Positions 16,817 through 25,807 of a DNA stretch of 64,000 bases are shown here, piece by piece. Position numbers and translations under genes: made by a program. This stretch comes from Methanolobus chelungpuianus (GTDB lineage: Archaea; Halobacteriota; Methanosarcinia; Methanosarcinales; Methanosarcinaceae). Position 1 is the first letter of the stretch; each line of letters begins with the position of its first letter. Location of the stretch: NCBI RefSeq assembly GCF_024500045.1, contig NZ_JTEO01000004.1, positions 372,001 through 436,000 of the forward strand, read 5' to 3'. The notes under the pieces were generated by a model, which saw only the letters and a list, made by a program, of their open reading frames with translations, ran no database searches and had not been told where the DNA came from.

Positions 16817-17894
16817 GCTGGTAAAGAAGGAGATAGCCGGCATAGCCGAGTATGTCCCTGGCAAGTCCATTGAGGAGATAGCCCGCAAGTACGGCCTTGA
16901 GCCTGCTTCCATTATAAAGCTGGGCTCAAATGAAAATGTCCTGGGGCCTTCCCCCCGGGCCATCGCAGCTGTCGCTGCAGCTACAAAGGCTATGAACATC
17001 TATCCCTCGGCCGATGCTTCGGAACTGGTGGAGGCAGTTTCCGTCTATACCGGCATCCCGGCAGAGAACATCTGTGCAGCAGGTCCTGGCATGGACGGCC
17101 TGCTTGACAACCTCATGAGGCTGCTGATATCTCCCGGCGACGAGGTGATAATACCTCTGCCCACATTCTCATACTATGAGATAGCGGCCCGTGCGAACGG
17201 TGCGGTCCCGGTCTTTGTGCGGTCCGCTGAGGACTATGCTTTCGATATCGAAGGTATAATCAATGCAGAATCGGAAAGGACCAAGATAATATTCCTCTGT
17301 TCCCCTAACAATCCTACAGGAAGGCTTGTGAGCGAAACCGACCTGCGCAGGATACTTGAGCACACGCGGGGCCTGGTCTTTGTGGACGAGGCCTACGTGG
17401 AATTTGCAGACCGTAACCAGTCCCGTCTTCTGGAAGAATATGACAATATCGTCATTGGAAGGACTCTCTCCAAAGCCTTTGGCCTTGCAGGCATGCGCCT
17501 GGGCTATGGCCTGATGCCTTCCTGGCTCAGGTCCCAGTACATGAAGATAGCAACCCCTTTTAACATCAGTGTGCCTTCCATAGCAGCAGGTGTCGCTGCA
17601 CTCTCCGATGATGCCTACCTGCAGGAAAGCATCAGGTTCACACGCGAGGGGCGCGCCTTCCTTCTGAAGAACATTCCTTTCCGGGTATATGACTCGCAGG
17701 CCAATTTCGTGCTTGTGGACGTTGCTCCACTGAAATCCAGGGATGTCAGTGAGGCCCTGCTGAAAAAAGGAATAATTATCAGGGACTGCAAGTCTTTCAG
17801 GGATGCAGGCGACTCTCTCATACGTGTGACAGTGGGTACGCCTGAGCAGAACGAAAAGCTTATTGCAGCCTTTAAAGAGGTTTCAGTTCTCTGA
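16803..17894 (+). CDS. hisC: Histidinol-phosphate aminotransferase
   Basis: A 363-residue class I/II PLP aminotransferase. Key signs: [13 protein letters not shown] near the N-terminus, [22 protein letters not shown] and the PLP lysine in [19 protein letters not shown]. It makes histidinol phosphate in histidine synthesis. The start is a TTG overlapping the last 14 bases of argD; it gives the normal N-terminus ([21 protein letters not shown]), and no ATG lies near, so translational coupling is likely. Its 3' end overlaps the convergent mptD by 12 bases. Confidence 0.92.
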   Translation: MSRPELVKKEIAGIAEYVPGKSIEEIARKYGLEPASIIKLGSNENVLGPSPRAIAAVAAATKAMNIYPSADASELVEAVSVYTGIPAENICAAGPGMDGLLDNLMRLLISPGDEVIIPLPTFSYYEIAARANGAVPVFVRSAEDYAFDIEGIINAESERTKIIFLCSPNNPTGRLVSETDLRRILEHTRGLVFVDEAYVEFADRNQSRLLEEYDNIVIGRTLSKAFGLAGMRLGYGLMPSWLRSQYMKIATPFNISVPSIAAGVAALSDDAYLQESIRFTREGRAFLLKNIPFRVYDSQANFVLVDVAPLKSRDVSEALLKKGIIIRDCKSFRDAGDSLIRVTVGTPEQNEKLIAAFKEVSVL

Positions 17895-18245
17895 ACTGTA
17901 AACCTTCTCTATTTTCATTAGCGGATAGTTCAATCCCGCATCATATGCAAGTCTTACGTCCGCAAGCACTGAATTGTAACTGACGGTGATCCTTACGTCC
18001 AGCATCCTGCCCTCAAGCTCGCAGTAACCGAACTCGCTGTTCAGTTTTGAACGGACCATGCTCCTGTCAATGGAGACCCTGATGCTCTTTACGAAAGGCT
18101 GTACTGAGATGCTATCCTGTATTGCTCTCTCCAGGCTGTCTGCGGTTCTCAGGCTGATGGGCGAGCCCGTGAACTGATGATAGAGTGCACCAAGCTTGAT
18201 ACCGGCCTCAAAAAGGGCATTGTCCCTGTCTGTGATGTTTTCCAT
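17883..18245 (-). CDS. mptD: Dihydroneopterin aldolase MptD
   Basis: A 120-residue protein matching the archaeal MptD family (MJ1585-like) over its length: [34 protein letters not shown] and [10 protein letters not shown]. The enzyme cleaves 7,8-dihydroneopterin in the pathway to tetrahydromethanopterin (tetrahydrosarcinapterin in Methanosarcinales), the C1 carrier of methanogenesis. Its ATG overlaps the stop of the archaetidylserine synthase gene by one base, so it is the last gene of the artA operon although its pathway is different. Confidence 0.92.
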   Translation of the reverse strand: MENITDRDNALFEAGIKLGALYHQFTGSPISLRTADSLERAIQDSISVQPFVKSIRVSIDRSMVRSKLNSEFGYCELEGRMLDVRITVSYNSVLADVRLAYDAGLNYPLMKIEKVYSSEN

Positions 18246-18940
18246 CAGGCATCAACCTTCCTTTCTCCGTTTCTCCTGAAAACCGGCGAGATCACATAGA
18301 TCATCATGACTGCCATCAGCAGGGACGCCAGTGTATGCGTGTATTCTGTATTAATGGGGTAAGAGAGCACTGTAATAGTGAAGAGCAAGCCGACTGGCCC
18401 TACATGCACGGGCTTCCTTGCCTTCATATATGTCACTTTGCTGATCATCAGCAGCCCGATAATAAATGAAAGCAGGATCATAAGTCCGCTGTGGAAATAT
18501 CTCTCTCCTGCCAGTACGTATGCGGAAAGAATGATCCCTCCTGCCGTTATAGGAAGCCCTTTAAAGGAAGGAAGTCCCTGGTGGGCGGTGTTGAATCTTG
18601 CCAGCCTGAGAATGCCACAGAAGAAGTAAAAGCAAAGTGCTGCAAGCAAAAGATATGATGCCTCTGTGCCAGCTGCGGCATATACTATTGCTACAGGGGC
18701 AAGCCCGAAAGAGATGACGTCTGCAAGGGAATCCAGATTCGCACCTATCTCGCTGCCGGAGAAAAGCCTTGACAGGTAACCATCAGCACCATCTGCGACA
18801 GCGGCCGCCAGTATAAGCACGGGTGCAAAGTATGTAAAACCATTCTGTACAAGTATCACAGCCAGTAACCCTAAGAGGGAATTGAGCAGTGTTACCAGAT
18901 CAGCTACTTTTAAAGTCCGTATTATTATGTTCACTTCCAT
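18245..18940 (-). CDS. pssA: Archaetidylserine synthase (PssA type)
   Basis: A 231-residue membrane protein with about seven helices and the CDP-alcohol phosphotransferase motif: D50, D53-G54, R58, G66, D70 and D74, in the serine-transferase form SLADVISFG. It attaches L-serine to CDP-archaeol, giving archaetidylserine. The decarboxylase gene is directly upstream. In Haloferax volcanii, PssA and PssD are needed for archaeosortase-dependent lipid anchoring, and the same genes are here beside artA. Confidence 0.92.
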   Translation of the reverse strand: MEVNIIIRTLKVADLVTLLNSLLGLLAVILVQNGFTYFAPVLILAAAVADGADGYLSRLFSGSEIGANLDSLADVISFGLAPVAIVYAAAGTEASYLLLAALCFYFFCGILRLARFNTAHQGLPSFKGLPITAGGIILSAYVLAGERYFHSGLMILLSFIIGLLMISKVTYMKARKPVHVGPVGLLFTITVLSYPINTEYTHTLASLLMAVMMIYVISPVFRRNGERKVDA

Positions 18941-18958
18941 TTTTTCTAGGGCTAGCTG

Positions 18959-19663
18959 TTATACCTGTGGTGACCTGCCGTTATTCATGCGCAGAATGTC
19001 AAAACCATCATGGGCAGCCAGGATATCGCTGCTTTCGATCTCGTGATCGCTCAAGTCGGTCTTGCGGGCTATGACAGTCATGCCTGCAGTAACCTTATCT
19101 CCTTTCTTGCAGAGGATATCGAAGTTATCGGGAACTGTCACATCAACCCTTGAGCCAAAGCGGATCATTCCCAGCCTTTCACCTCTGACCATGTGGTCTC
19201 CCACCTGTACATAGGAGACTATCCTTCTTGCTATGGTCCCGGCTATCTGCACGACCTCTACTATCCCATGTTCAGTCTCGATGAATATATGGTTGCGCTC
19301 GTTCCTCTCCGAATCCTTGAAAAATGCAGGGATGTATCCTCCTTTCTTATACTCTATAGCAACCACTTTGCCTGTCAGGGGTGCCCTGTTGACATGAACG
19401 TTGTGGACATTCATGAAGATACAAACCTTGCGTCCCCTGATATCCACAATTTTCCCGTCAGCAGGTGCTGTCATACTGCTGCAGGACTGCTCAACCTCTC
19501 TCTCGGGATCCCTGAAAAAAAAGACGAAGAAGATCAACCCTGCTATTCCTAGAACTGTGATCATGCCCATGTACGGCAGATACAAGGTTGTGTGTGCAAT
19601 GGCAGCAAGCGTGCTGATGACGACAAGGGCCATAATCCATGGAGCAGAGCCTTTAGCAAGCAT
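18959..19663 (-). CDS. asd: Archaetidylserine decarboxylase (Psd/PssD type)
   Basis: A 234-residue proenzyme with two N-terminal membrane helices (about residues 10-50), the NVHNVHVNRAPLTG motif and the self-cleavage site RFGS, where Gly170-Ser171 should be cut to make the pyruvoyl group. It decarboxylates archaetidylserine to archaetidylethanolamine. Its ATG follows the artA stop with no spacer (TAAATG), and the synthase gene is 18 bases downstream. Confidence 0.93.
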   Translation of the reverse strand: MLAKGSAPWIMALVVISTLAAIAHTTLYLPYMGMITVLGIAGLIFFVFFFRDPEREVEQSCSSMTAPADGKIVDIRGRKVCIFMNVHNVHVNRAPLTGKVVAIEYKKGGYIPAFFKDSERNERNHIFIETEHGIVEVVQIAGTIARRIVSYVQVGDHMVRGERLGMIRFGSRVDVTVPDNFDILCKKGDKVTAGMTVIARKTDLSDHEIESSDILAAHDGFDILRMNNGRSPQV

Positions 19664-20488
19664 TTAATCGTTCCCTGTTACTCTTTCATATATGCTGTGA
19701 ACGTATCCTGCCACCATATACCATATACCTTCTATAAGGTCGACAAGTTCGGGCAGTATACGCATGACCACGTATGCTATGGCAAAAAGGGCGATGCCGG
19801 ATCCTGCTTTTGCAATCGTGTGGTGTGCTATCTCAAAGCTGTTTGGGCCGAACCATTGGTAGGCATATGCGACAATCACAAATACATCTCTTATTATATT
19901 TAAAGCATATATTATAGGTACGGATACCATAAATGCTGCTGCCAGCTTTTTCAGTGGCGCATTCACGGAAGCAATAAGGCCTATGAACAGTGCAATGCTC
20001 TCTATTGCCGTGCAGGCAAGTATTATCTCTACCTTGTATCCATTCAGAGATATCTTGTTCCATGCAGCCATTTCCGCCGGATGTCCCAGGACCTGAAGTA
20101 CCCAGAACACATTATCCGTGACAAGGGATATTATCCACGTATTGAGGAACTCCATCTGTGCGAAGGGGAAATAGAACAAAGAGGCAAGTGCTGTTGCCGA
20201 GGTGGCCATGGATGTGACATCAACGGACCCGTCGCCTATAAGCCTTAACGACCTGTACTCCCTGAACATATTATAGGCCAGCAACAGGCAAATGATGCCC
20301 ACTAAGATGACCAGCACTACATTGACATAGTCCCCTATTTCGATAAAGTGCATTGGCTGATAGAACCAGTGTATGGAAAAGAATCCCCATCCTATAGCTC
20401 CAAGCAATTTACGTATTCTTCTTTTTTTGGATAGCAGTGAGCAGGCTAACATGAACGCCACCGCAACCCATAGTACATTTTCTATCAT
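19664..20488 (-). CDS. artA: Archaeosortase A
   Basis: A 274-residue polytopic membrane protein of the exosortase/archaeosortase family. The catalytic triad is in place: Cys159 in LACTAIES, Arg200 in NIIRDVFV and a histidine at 222 or 223 in FEIAHHTIAKAGS. ArtA processes PGF-CTERM surface proteins such as S-layer glycoproteins and promotes their lipid attachment. It heads the artA-asd-pssA-mptD operon, divergent from the Nudix gene. No PGF-CTERM substrate was seen in this window. Confidence 0.93.
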   Translation of the reverse strand: MIENVLWVAVAFMLACSLLSKKRRIRKLLGAIGWGFFSIHWFYQPMHFIEIGDYVNVVLVILVGIICLLLAYNMFREYRSLRLIGDGSVDVTSMATSATALASLFYFPFAQMEFLNTWIISLVTDNVFWVLQVLGHPAEMAAWNKISLNGYKVEIILACTAIESIALFIGLIASVNAPLKKLAAAFMVSVPIIYALNIIRDVFVIVAYAYQWFGPNSFEIAHHTIAKAGSGIALFAIAYVVMRILPELVDLIEGIWYMVAGYVHSIYERVTGND

Positions 20489-20552
20489 TTACAAGCACCT
20501 TTAATAGGTATGCCTGTATATATGAAATGTAGCGTATTAATCTTTTGTTCGT

Positions 20553-20969
20553 ATGTGTGCAGATACTCCAAAACTGACAGTGGATGCTGTTATTATTTAC
20601 GATGGCAGGATCGTTCTGGTTCAACGCAAAAACCCGCCTTTTGAGGGAAAGTTCGCTTTGCCAGGTGGTTTTGTGGACATAGGTGAAACTGTGGAAAGCG
20701 CAGTGGTCCGCGAGGCACGGGAGGAAACCGGCCTCTCAATAGAAATAGTTAAGTTACTTGGGGTATATTCTGACCCTCTGCGCGATCCGAGGGGACATAC
20801 GGTAAGTATATGCTATCTTTCACAGGGCCACGGAACCCTGGAGGCCGGCTCTGATGCAAAGGATGTGTTCCTGTTCGACGTTAATGATTTGCCTGAAATG
20901 GCTTTTGATCATAATATGATACTAGAGCAGGCAAGAGGTGATATCAATGGAATTCTGTCCAAAATGTAA
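20553..20969 (+). CDS. Nudix hydrolase (ADP-ribose pyrophosphatase-like)
   Basis: A 138-residue Nudix protein with the full box GGFVDIGETVESAVVREAREETGL (about residues 39-62), including the REAREE metal-binding core. Its relatives hydrolyse ADP-ribose or oxidised and dinucleotide substrates; the exact one is not known. Its last 23 bases overlap the start of the TFS gene, so they are coupled. The 64-base divergent space to artA carries AT-rich promoter-like sequence. Confidence 0.9.
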   Translation: MCADTPKLTVDAVIIYDGRIVLVQRKNPPFEGKFALPGGFVDIGETVESAVVREAREETGLSIEIVKLLGVYSDPLRDPRGHTVSICYLSQGHGTLEAGSDAKDVFLFDVNDLPEMAFDHNMILEQARGDINGILSKM

Positions 20970-21267
20970 GACTATGATGGTTCCTGTAAAAGGTGCGTTC
21001 AAGTGCAGGAATGCAAAATGCGGATATGTGAAAGAGAAAGATGCTGGCCAGGAATCACTGCTGTCAAAGGCAGCACGTTCAGACAGAGAGGTCACGGTGC
21101 TTGAAGGCAACACGGACCAGGGCCTGCCCACCACGTCAGTAAGATGTGAGGAGTGCGGTCATAATGTAGCATACTGGTGGCTTCGCCAGCTCAGGTCGGC
21201 AGATGAATCGGAAACCCGTTTCTTCAAGTGCACAAAATGTGGTGCCACCTGGCGTGAGTATGATTAA
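20947..21267 (+). CDS. tfs: Transcription factor S (TFIIS-like cleavage factor)
   Basis: A 106-residue protein with an N-terminal zinc ribbon (CPKC ... CRNAKCGY) and a C-terminal TFIIS-type ribbon (CEECGHNVAYWW ... CTKCGATWREYD). The catalytic acidic pair DE is kept in RSADESETRFFKC. TFS rescues backtracked RNA polymerase by RNA cleavage. The start at 20947 is preferred over GTG 20938 because GAGGTGAT (20935-20942) is its ribosome-binding site. Confidence 0.94.
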   Translation: MEFCPKCKTMMVPVKGAFKCRNAKCGYVKEKDAGQESLLSKAARSDREVTVLEGNTDQGLPTTSVRCEECGHNVAYWWLRQLRSADESETRFFKCTKCGATWREYD

Positions 21268-21422
21268 TATATCACTAATATCTATAACAGTGTATAATAA
21301 CCACGTGATAAAATAGCTTGTATCTGAAGGTCTTTACAGGCTTTCTGTTTATAAAAACAAAGCTTTTATTAGTTAATGGATATAATGACCTAGAAATCCA
21401 ATTTATTTAGCGGAGAATCCAG

Positions 21423-22160
21423 ATGTTCAAGGCAACAATCGATGCAGATATCTTAAAGACTTCCATAGAGACGCTTTCCGTTCTTGTCGATGAGGCAAGG
21501 TTCAGAATATCTCCTGAAGGCATTACCGTCAGGGCCGTTGATCCTGCCAACGTGGCAATGGTCAGCTTCGAGCTAGGCTCCGACGCATTTGACGAATACA
21601 GCGCCGATGACTGTGAGATAGGCCTGGACCTCTCCAAGATCAACGATATCTTCGGTGTTGCCGGCAAGGAGGACAAGCTCAGCATGGAACTTGACGAGAT
21701 GTCCCAGAAGATGTCCCTTCATATAGGGGGCCTCTCCTATACTCTGGCACTGCTCGATCCTTCAACTATCAGGGCAGAGCCAAGGATCCCGCAGCTTGAA
21801 CTTCCCGCAGAGGTCGTCCTTAACGGCAAGGACCTTCTCAAGGCTGTTAAAGCCGCCGAGAAGATAAGCGACCACATGTTGCTGGGTATTGAGGATGACA
21901 CCTTCTATATGGAAGCCGAGGGAGACACTGACCGTGTGAGGCTGGATATAACCCGTGACCAGCTCATCGACCTCAAGGCAGGGGATGCTCGCTCATTATT
22001 CTCGCTGGATTATCTCTCCGACATAGTTAAGCCCGCTTCCAGGTCCAATGAGGTCACTGTAGAGCTGGGCAAGGATTTCCCTGTAAAGATAGGCTTCACT
22101 ATAGCAAACGGCACAGGCAGGATCGGATATTTGCTGGCACCACGCATTGAATCAGATTAA
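21423..22160 (+). CDS. pcn: DNA polymerase sliding clamp (PCNA)
   Basis: A 245-residue PCNA: MFKATIDADILKTSIETLSVLVDEARF at the start, an interdomain region around residues 120-130 and LAPRIESD at the end. As a trimeric ring it tethers DNA polymerases, ligase and FEN1. TATA-like sequence (gtttataaaa, about 21348) lies upstream. The primase large-subunit gene begins five bases after the stop, so replication genes are grouped. Confidence 0.96.
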   Translation: MFKATIDADILKTSIETLSVLVDEARFRISPEGITVRAVDPANVAMVSFELGSDAFDEYSADDCEIGLDLSKINDIFGVAGKEDKLSMELDEMSQKMSLHIGGLSYTLALLDPSTIRAEPRIPQLELPAEVVLNGKDLLKAVKAAEKISDHMLLGIEDDTFYMEAEGDTDRVRLDITRDQLIDLKAGDARSLFSLDYLSDIVKPASRSNEVTVELGKDFPVKIGFTIANGTGRIGYLLAPRIESD

Positions 22161-22165
22161 GGCCT

Positions 22166-23248
22166 ATGGATAACAAGGACTTTGCATTATATCCGTATAC
22201 TACAGAGGCTGCCAGATATGTGGCAAGCCTTGATTTTTCCCTTGACAGCCTTATATCCTCCCGTGCAATGGACTCAGCGAGGGCGCGCGGCAAGGAGCGC
22301 GTACTGCAATCGATCGCAGGGGAAATCCTCAAACCTGTGCTGTCCAACTCCGATGAGAGGAAACTGCTCATCGAACTCCTGTCCTATCCTTTCTCCAGGA
22401 TCCTGGTCTCATGCATAGACGATCCTTTTCTCACAAGGCGCTACTCACTGGCCGAGGCGGTGGCATCCTACAGGTCCCTCAGGACCATGGGCGCTGCCTT
22501 TCTCGGTGAGTTCTCCCTTGATTTCAGCATCCATGCCGAAGTAAAGGATTCGGTGGTCAGGATCCACTTCACAGACTACATCAGGCTTGCCAGTTCCCTC
22601 AAGGCTATGGAATGGAAGCTTGTGAACCGAAAGCTTGACCACGGCTATGTGACCGTATCCAGGGAGGAGTTTGCCCGCCTCCTGCAGGAAGGTATCAGGC
22701 ACAGGATAGAAAGCACTCTTCCCATGCAGGTGCCTGAGGGTGTATGCGAGTCATGCCGGCCATATATAGCAGATATCATGGATGCCCTGAACGAGCGCAA
22801 GAGCCGTTTTGAGGGCTCTGAGTTCCAGACCGTTGAAGCCGGCCTTTTCCCGCCCTGCATCACCCGTGCCATATCACAATCCCAAGCAGGTGTCAACCTC
22901 GCACACTCCATGAGATTTGCAATGACCTCCTTTATGCTCGGGATTGGCATGTCAGTGGATGATATCATGAATCTTTTCACATCATCCCCGGATTTTGACG
23001 CTGAGAAAGCCAGATACCAGGTGGAGCATATAGCAGGCTCATCAGGCACCAGTTATAAGCCCCCTTCCTGTGCAACCATGCAGACCTACGGCAACTGCTA
23101 CGCACCCGATGAGACCTGTAAGAGGATAAGCCATCCTCTGAACTACTATCGCCGTAAGATGTGGTTCAGGAACAGGGACGCGGTCAAAGAAAAAGAAGAG
23201 CAGTCTTCGGAAGGGACTGAGGCACTTCCCGATGCTGCCCGCAATTAG
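22166..23248 (+). CDS. priL: DNA primase large subunit PriL
   Basis: A 360-residue PriL. Its C-terminal iron-sulfur domain keeps the four expected cysteines: FPPCITRA, then PPSCATMQTYGNCYAP and ETCKRISHPLNYYRR. PriL works with the catalytic subunit PriS (not in this window) to make primers for replication. Its place directly after pcn supports the call. Confidence 0.94.
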   Translation: MDNKDFALYPYTTEAARYVASLDFSLDSLISSRAMDSARARGKERVLQSIAGEILKPVLSNSDERKLLIELLSYPFSRILVSCIDDPFLTRRYSLAEAVASYRSLRTMGAAFLGEFSLDFSIHAEVKDSVVRIHFTDYIRLASSLKAMEWKLVNRKLDHGYVTVSREEFARLLQEGIRHRIESTLPMQVPEGVCESCRPYIADIMDALNERKSRFEGSEFQTVEAGLFPPCITRAISQSQAGVNLAHSMRFAMTSFMLGIGMSVDDIMNLFTSSPDFDAEKARYQVEHIAGSSGTSYKPPSCATMQTYGNCYAPDETCKRISHPLNYYRRKMWFRNRDAVKEKEEQSSEGTEALPDAARN

Positions 23249-23271
23249 CCCTTAGTAAGTCATGATTCGGA

Positions 23272-24588
23272 CTATCGGCGCTTGTATTCCCTGCACTTGT
23301 CCACAAAGGCCTTCACAGGGAAAGCAGCCGGATGCGCATGCGTGTAGCTTGCAAGTGAGTTATGTTCGGTGATGCCGTCTTTTCCGTCCCTGATGCCCTT
23401 GCCTCTTTTCATCTCGTAGGCCAGTTTTGCATCGCTGGCACAGCTGGTGACAGAGTAGTGGAACTCGTGGCCTCTTATAGTCCCCTTGATAAAGTCCCCT
23501 TTTGCGATCCCTTCTGTATAACCCAGGGCCTGTAGTTTCTTTGTCATGACAGTCTCAGCCGGGAAAAGGTCTGCGGTCCTGTAGATCCGTCCTTCCACTT
23601 CATACGATGTGGAGAGGTACTGGAGTCCGCCGCATTCCCCATAAATGGGCATGCCGTCCGCTGAAATGTCCTTAAGGACCTTTGTAGTTCTTGAGTTTTC
23701 AAGCTCTTCCAGGTGTAGTTCCGGATAACCGCCGCCAAAATACATGCCGTCAACTTCGGGAACTTCCCCCTTGATGGGACTGAAGGGCACGATCTCTGCG
23801 CCTGCCTCCCTGAATGAATCGAACATTTCCTGGTAGTAGAAACAGAATGCACTGTCCATAGCCACGCCTATCCTCACATCCGCTGCAGGCAGCTCTTCCC
23901 GTGGCATGGCTTCTATGTCGGGTGCGCTCTGCGCAATGGAAATGATAGCGTCAAGGTCGATGTTCTGTTCTATGAACTCTGCAAGTTTTGTCGTGTCAAA
24001 ATCCTGCTCGTGTGCCATGTATAGTCCCAGGTGGCGCGAAGGCACGCTGATATCCTGATTGCGTGGGAGGGTGCCCACGACAGGTATGTCGGGAATGCAG
24101 TCCATGATCATTTTTGCATGCCTGGGGCTGCCTACCCTGTTAAGGATGACTCCTGCGATATTGACATCCCTGTCAAACTCCGAGAATCCCTTGACAAGGG
24201 CGGCAGCACTGCGTGACATGCCGTGGACGTTAACAACAAGGATGACAGGCACTTCGAGAGTCTTGGCCACATGCGCGGAACTGGCTATCTCCGTGGAGTC
24301 CATGCCGTCAAAAAGTCCCATGACACCTTCGATCACATTGATGTCGTTGTCCCCGGCATGTCCGGAGAATGTGCGCCTGACCCCTTCCACCTGCATCATG
24401 AAGGTGTCCAGGTTCCTTGATGGCTTGCCGCATATGGCGGTATGGTAGGTGGGGTCTATGTAATCGGGCCCTACCTTATATGGTTGTACATCCATCTGTC
24501 TCTTTTTGAGGGCCGCCATTATTCCCATGGACACCGTCGTCTTCCCAACGCCGCTATGTGTCCCGGCGAGCAGTACAGCTTTTGTCAT
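23272..24588 (-). CDS. CbiA/CfbB-type a,c-diamide synthase
   Basis: A 438-residue ATP-dependent amidase with an N-terminal dethiobiotin-synthetase-like domain (AGTHSGVGKTTVSMGI P-loop, YKVGPDYIDPTYH) and a C-terminal class I glutamine amidotransferase domain (MYFGGGYPELHLEEL; YGECGGLQYLS with the nucleophile cysteine). It amidates the a and c side chains of either cobyrinic acid (CbiA, B12 synthesis) or Ni-sirohydrochlorin (CfbB, coenzyme F430). Context does not decide, as no other cob or cfb genes are near. The 24588 ATG is used because the longer frame adds 16 unrelated residues. Confidence 0.9.
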   Translation of the reverse strand: MTKAVLLAGTHSGVGKTTVSMGIMAALKKRQMDVQPYKVGPDYIDPTYHTAICGKPSRNLDTFMMQVEGVRRTFSGHAGDNDINVIEGVMGLFDGMDSTEIASSAHVAKTLEVPVILVVNVHGMSRSAAALVKGFSEFDRDVNIAGVILNRVGSPRHAKMIMDCIPDIPVVGTLPRNQDISVPSRHLGLYMAHEQDFDTTKLAEFIEQNIDLDAIISIAQSAPDIEAMPREELPAADVRIGVAMDSAFCFYYQEMFDSFREAGAEIVPFSPIKGEVPEVDGMYFGGGYPELHLEELENSRTTKVLKDISADGMPIYGECGGLQYLSTSYEVEGRIYRTADLFPAETVMTKKLQALGYTEGIAKGDFIKGTIRGHEFHYSVTSCASDAKLAYEMKRGKGIRDGKDGITEHNSLASYTHAHPAAFPVKAFVDKCREYKRR

Positions 24589-24673
24589 GCAGGGTAGTTC
24601 GTCAAATACGTATATATGTATTATTCCTGCAGTCATTCAAAATGGTTAAATAAAGAATGTCTATCTACCTACT

Positions 24674-25606
24674 ATGAATTCCTCCGGGTCGCACAGGACA
24701 CTTACCGATCCATTCGGGCGCACGGTAAGAAGTCTGCGGATGTCCATTACTAACAGGTGTAACCTTAACTGCATCTATTGCCATAATGAAGGAGACCATG
24801 GAAGCACCGGGGAGATGTCGGTGGAGACCATTGTCAATATCGTGAAGGCGGCAGCAGATTTTGGTGTGGACCGGCTCAAGATATCCGGAGGAGAGCCTCT
24901 TATAAGACAGGATCTCGAGGAGATACTCTCATCGCTGCCTCCGCTGAGGGATGTGTCCCTGACCACCAATGCGACATTGCTCAAGGGAAGGGCAAGCTCC
25001 CTGAAGGAAGCAGGGCTGGACAGGATCAATGTGAGCCTGGACACGCTGGATCCGGGCAAGTTCAGGATGATAACCCGATGCAAGCGTGATATTCTCCCCT
25101 CTGTCCTCGAAGGTATTGATGAGGCTGTAAGGGTGGGCCTCACGCCTGTAAAGATCAATATGGTGCTTTTGAAGGATATTAACGAGGCAGAGATCGAGAA
25201 AATGCTCGCGTTCACAAAAAGATATAAGGGCGATGTGATACTGCAGCTCATCGAGCTCATGAACTTCCGCGATGCAGCCCCTTATCATGTGGATGCGGAT
25301 AAGGTGGAGGAAGAACTATTGCACCATGCCACCGATGTAAGCACACGCACCATGCACCACCGGAAGAAATACATCATCAATGGTGCGGAGGTCGAGTTCG
25401 TCCGCCCGGTCGATAATACCGAATTCTGTGCAAACTGCAACCGCCTGCGTGTAACTGCGGACGGTAAGCTCAAGCCATGTTTGCTTGTTAACGATGATCT
25501 TGTGGATGTCTCCCATGCAAGCCCCGGGGAACTCCCCGATCTGTTCCGGCTTGCAGTGAGCAGGAGAGTGCCCTTCTACGGGCATGAAAGATGCAGCCTG
25601 GAGTGA
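24674..25606 (+). CDS. moaA: GTP 3',8-cyclase (molybdenum/tungsten cofactor)
   Basis: A 310-residue radical SAM enzyme. The SAM cluster motif is C29, C33, C36 (CNLNCIYC), followed by KISGGEPLIR; the second cluster is in the C-terminal part (CANCNRLRVTADGKLKPC). It starts molybdopterin synthesis, needed here for formylmethanofuran dehydrogenase. It is divergent from the CbiA-type gene. GGAGTGAT at its stop codon serves as the ribosome-binding site of the next small gene. Confidence 0.94.
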   Translation: MNSSGSHRTLTDPFGRTVRSLRMSITNRCNLNCIYCHNEGDHGSTGEMSVETIVNIVKAAADFGVDRLKISGGEPLIRQDLEEILSSLPPLRDVSLTTNATLLKGRASSLKEAGLDRINVSLDTLDPGKFRMITRCKRDILPSVLEGIDEAVRVGLTPVKINMVLLKDINEAEIEKMLAFTKRYKGDVILQLIELMNFRDAAPYHVDADKVEEELLHHATDVSTRTMHHRKKYIINGAEVEFVRPVDNTEFCANCNRLRVTADGKLKPCLLVNDDLVDVSHASPGELPDLFRLAVSRRVPFYGHERCSLE

Positions 25607-25611
25607 TAAAA

Positions 25612-25761
25612 ATGGAAGTAGAACTGATAGTCGACGGGAAAGTGATCGAGATCAACCGCTTTGTCCAGGAATTCCTGGGAAGTACTGTAGCGGGTGCTGC
25701 GGGCACCCTCCGGGGTGTTGAGGACGATTGCAGGGAGATCCGGATAACAGTTAAGAAGTGA
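25612..25761 (+). CDS. Small conserved-looking protein downstream of moaA
   Basis: A 49-residue frame starting five bases after the moaA stop, with GGAGTGAT four bases before its ATG. The sequence begins MEVELIVDGKVIEINRFVQ, continues EFLGSTVAGAAGTLRGVED and ends in REIRITVKK: two beta strands, a helix and a final strand. This resembles a family of very short archaeal proteins that occur beside metabolic genes, but I cannot name it with certainty. Tight coupling suggests a role with moaA or simple hitch-hiking. Confidence 0.7.
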   Translation: MEVELIVDGKVIEINRFVQEFLGSTVAGAAGTLRGVEDDCREIRITVKK

Positions 25762-25807
25762 ATCCGGCCTGCGTACCCTGTTGTTCTTGTCACTTCAAAA
25801 TATCAGC

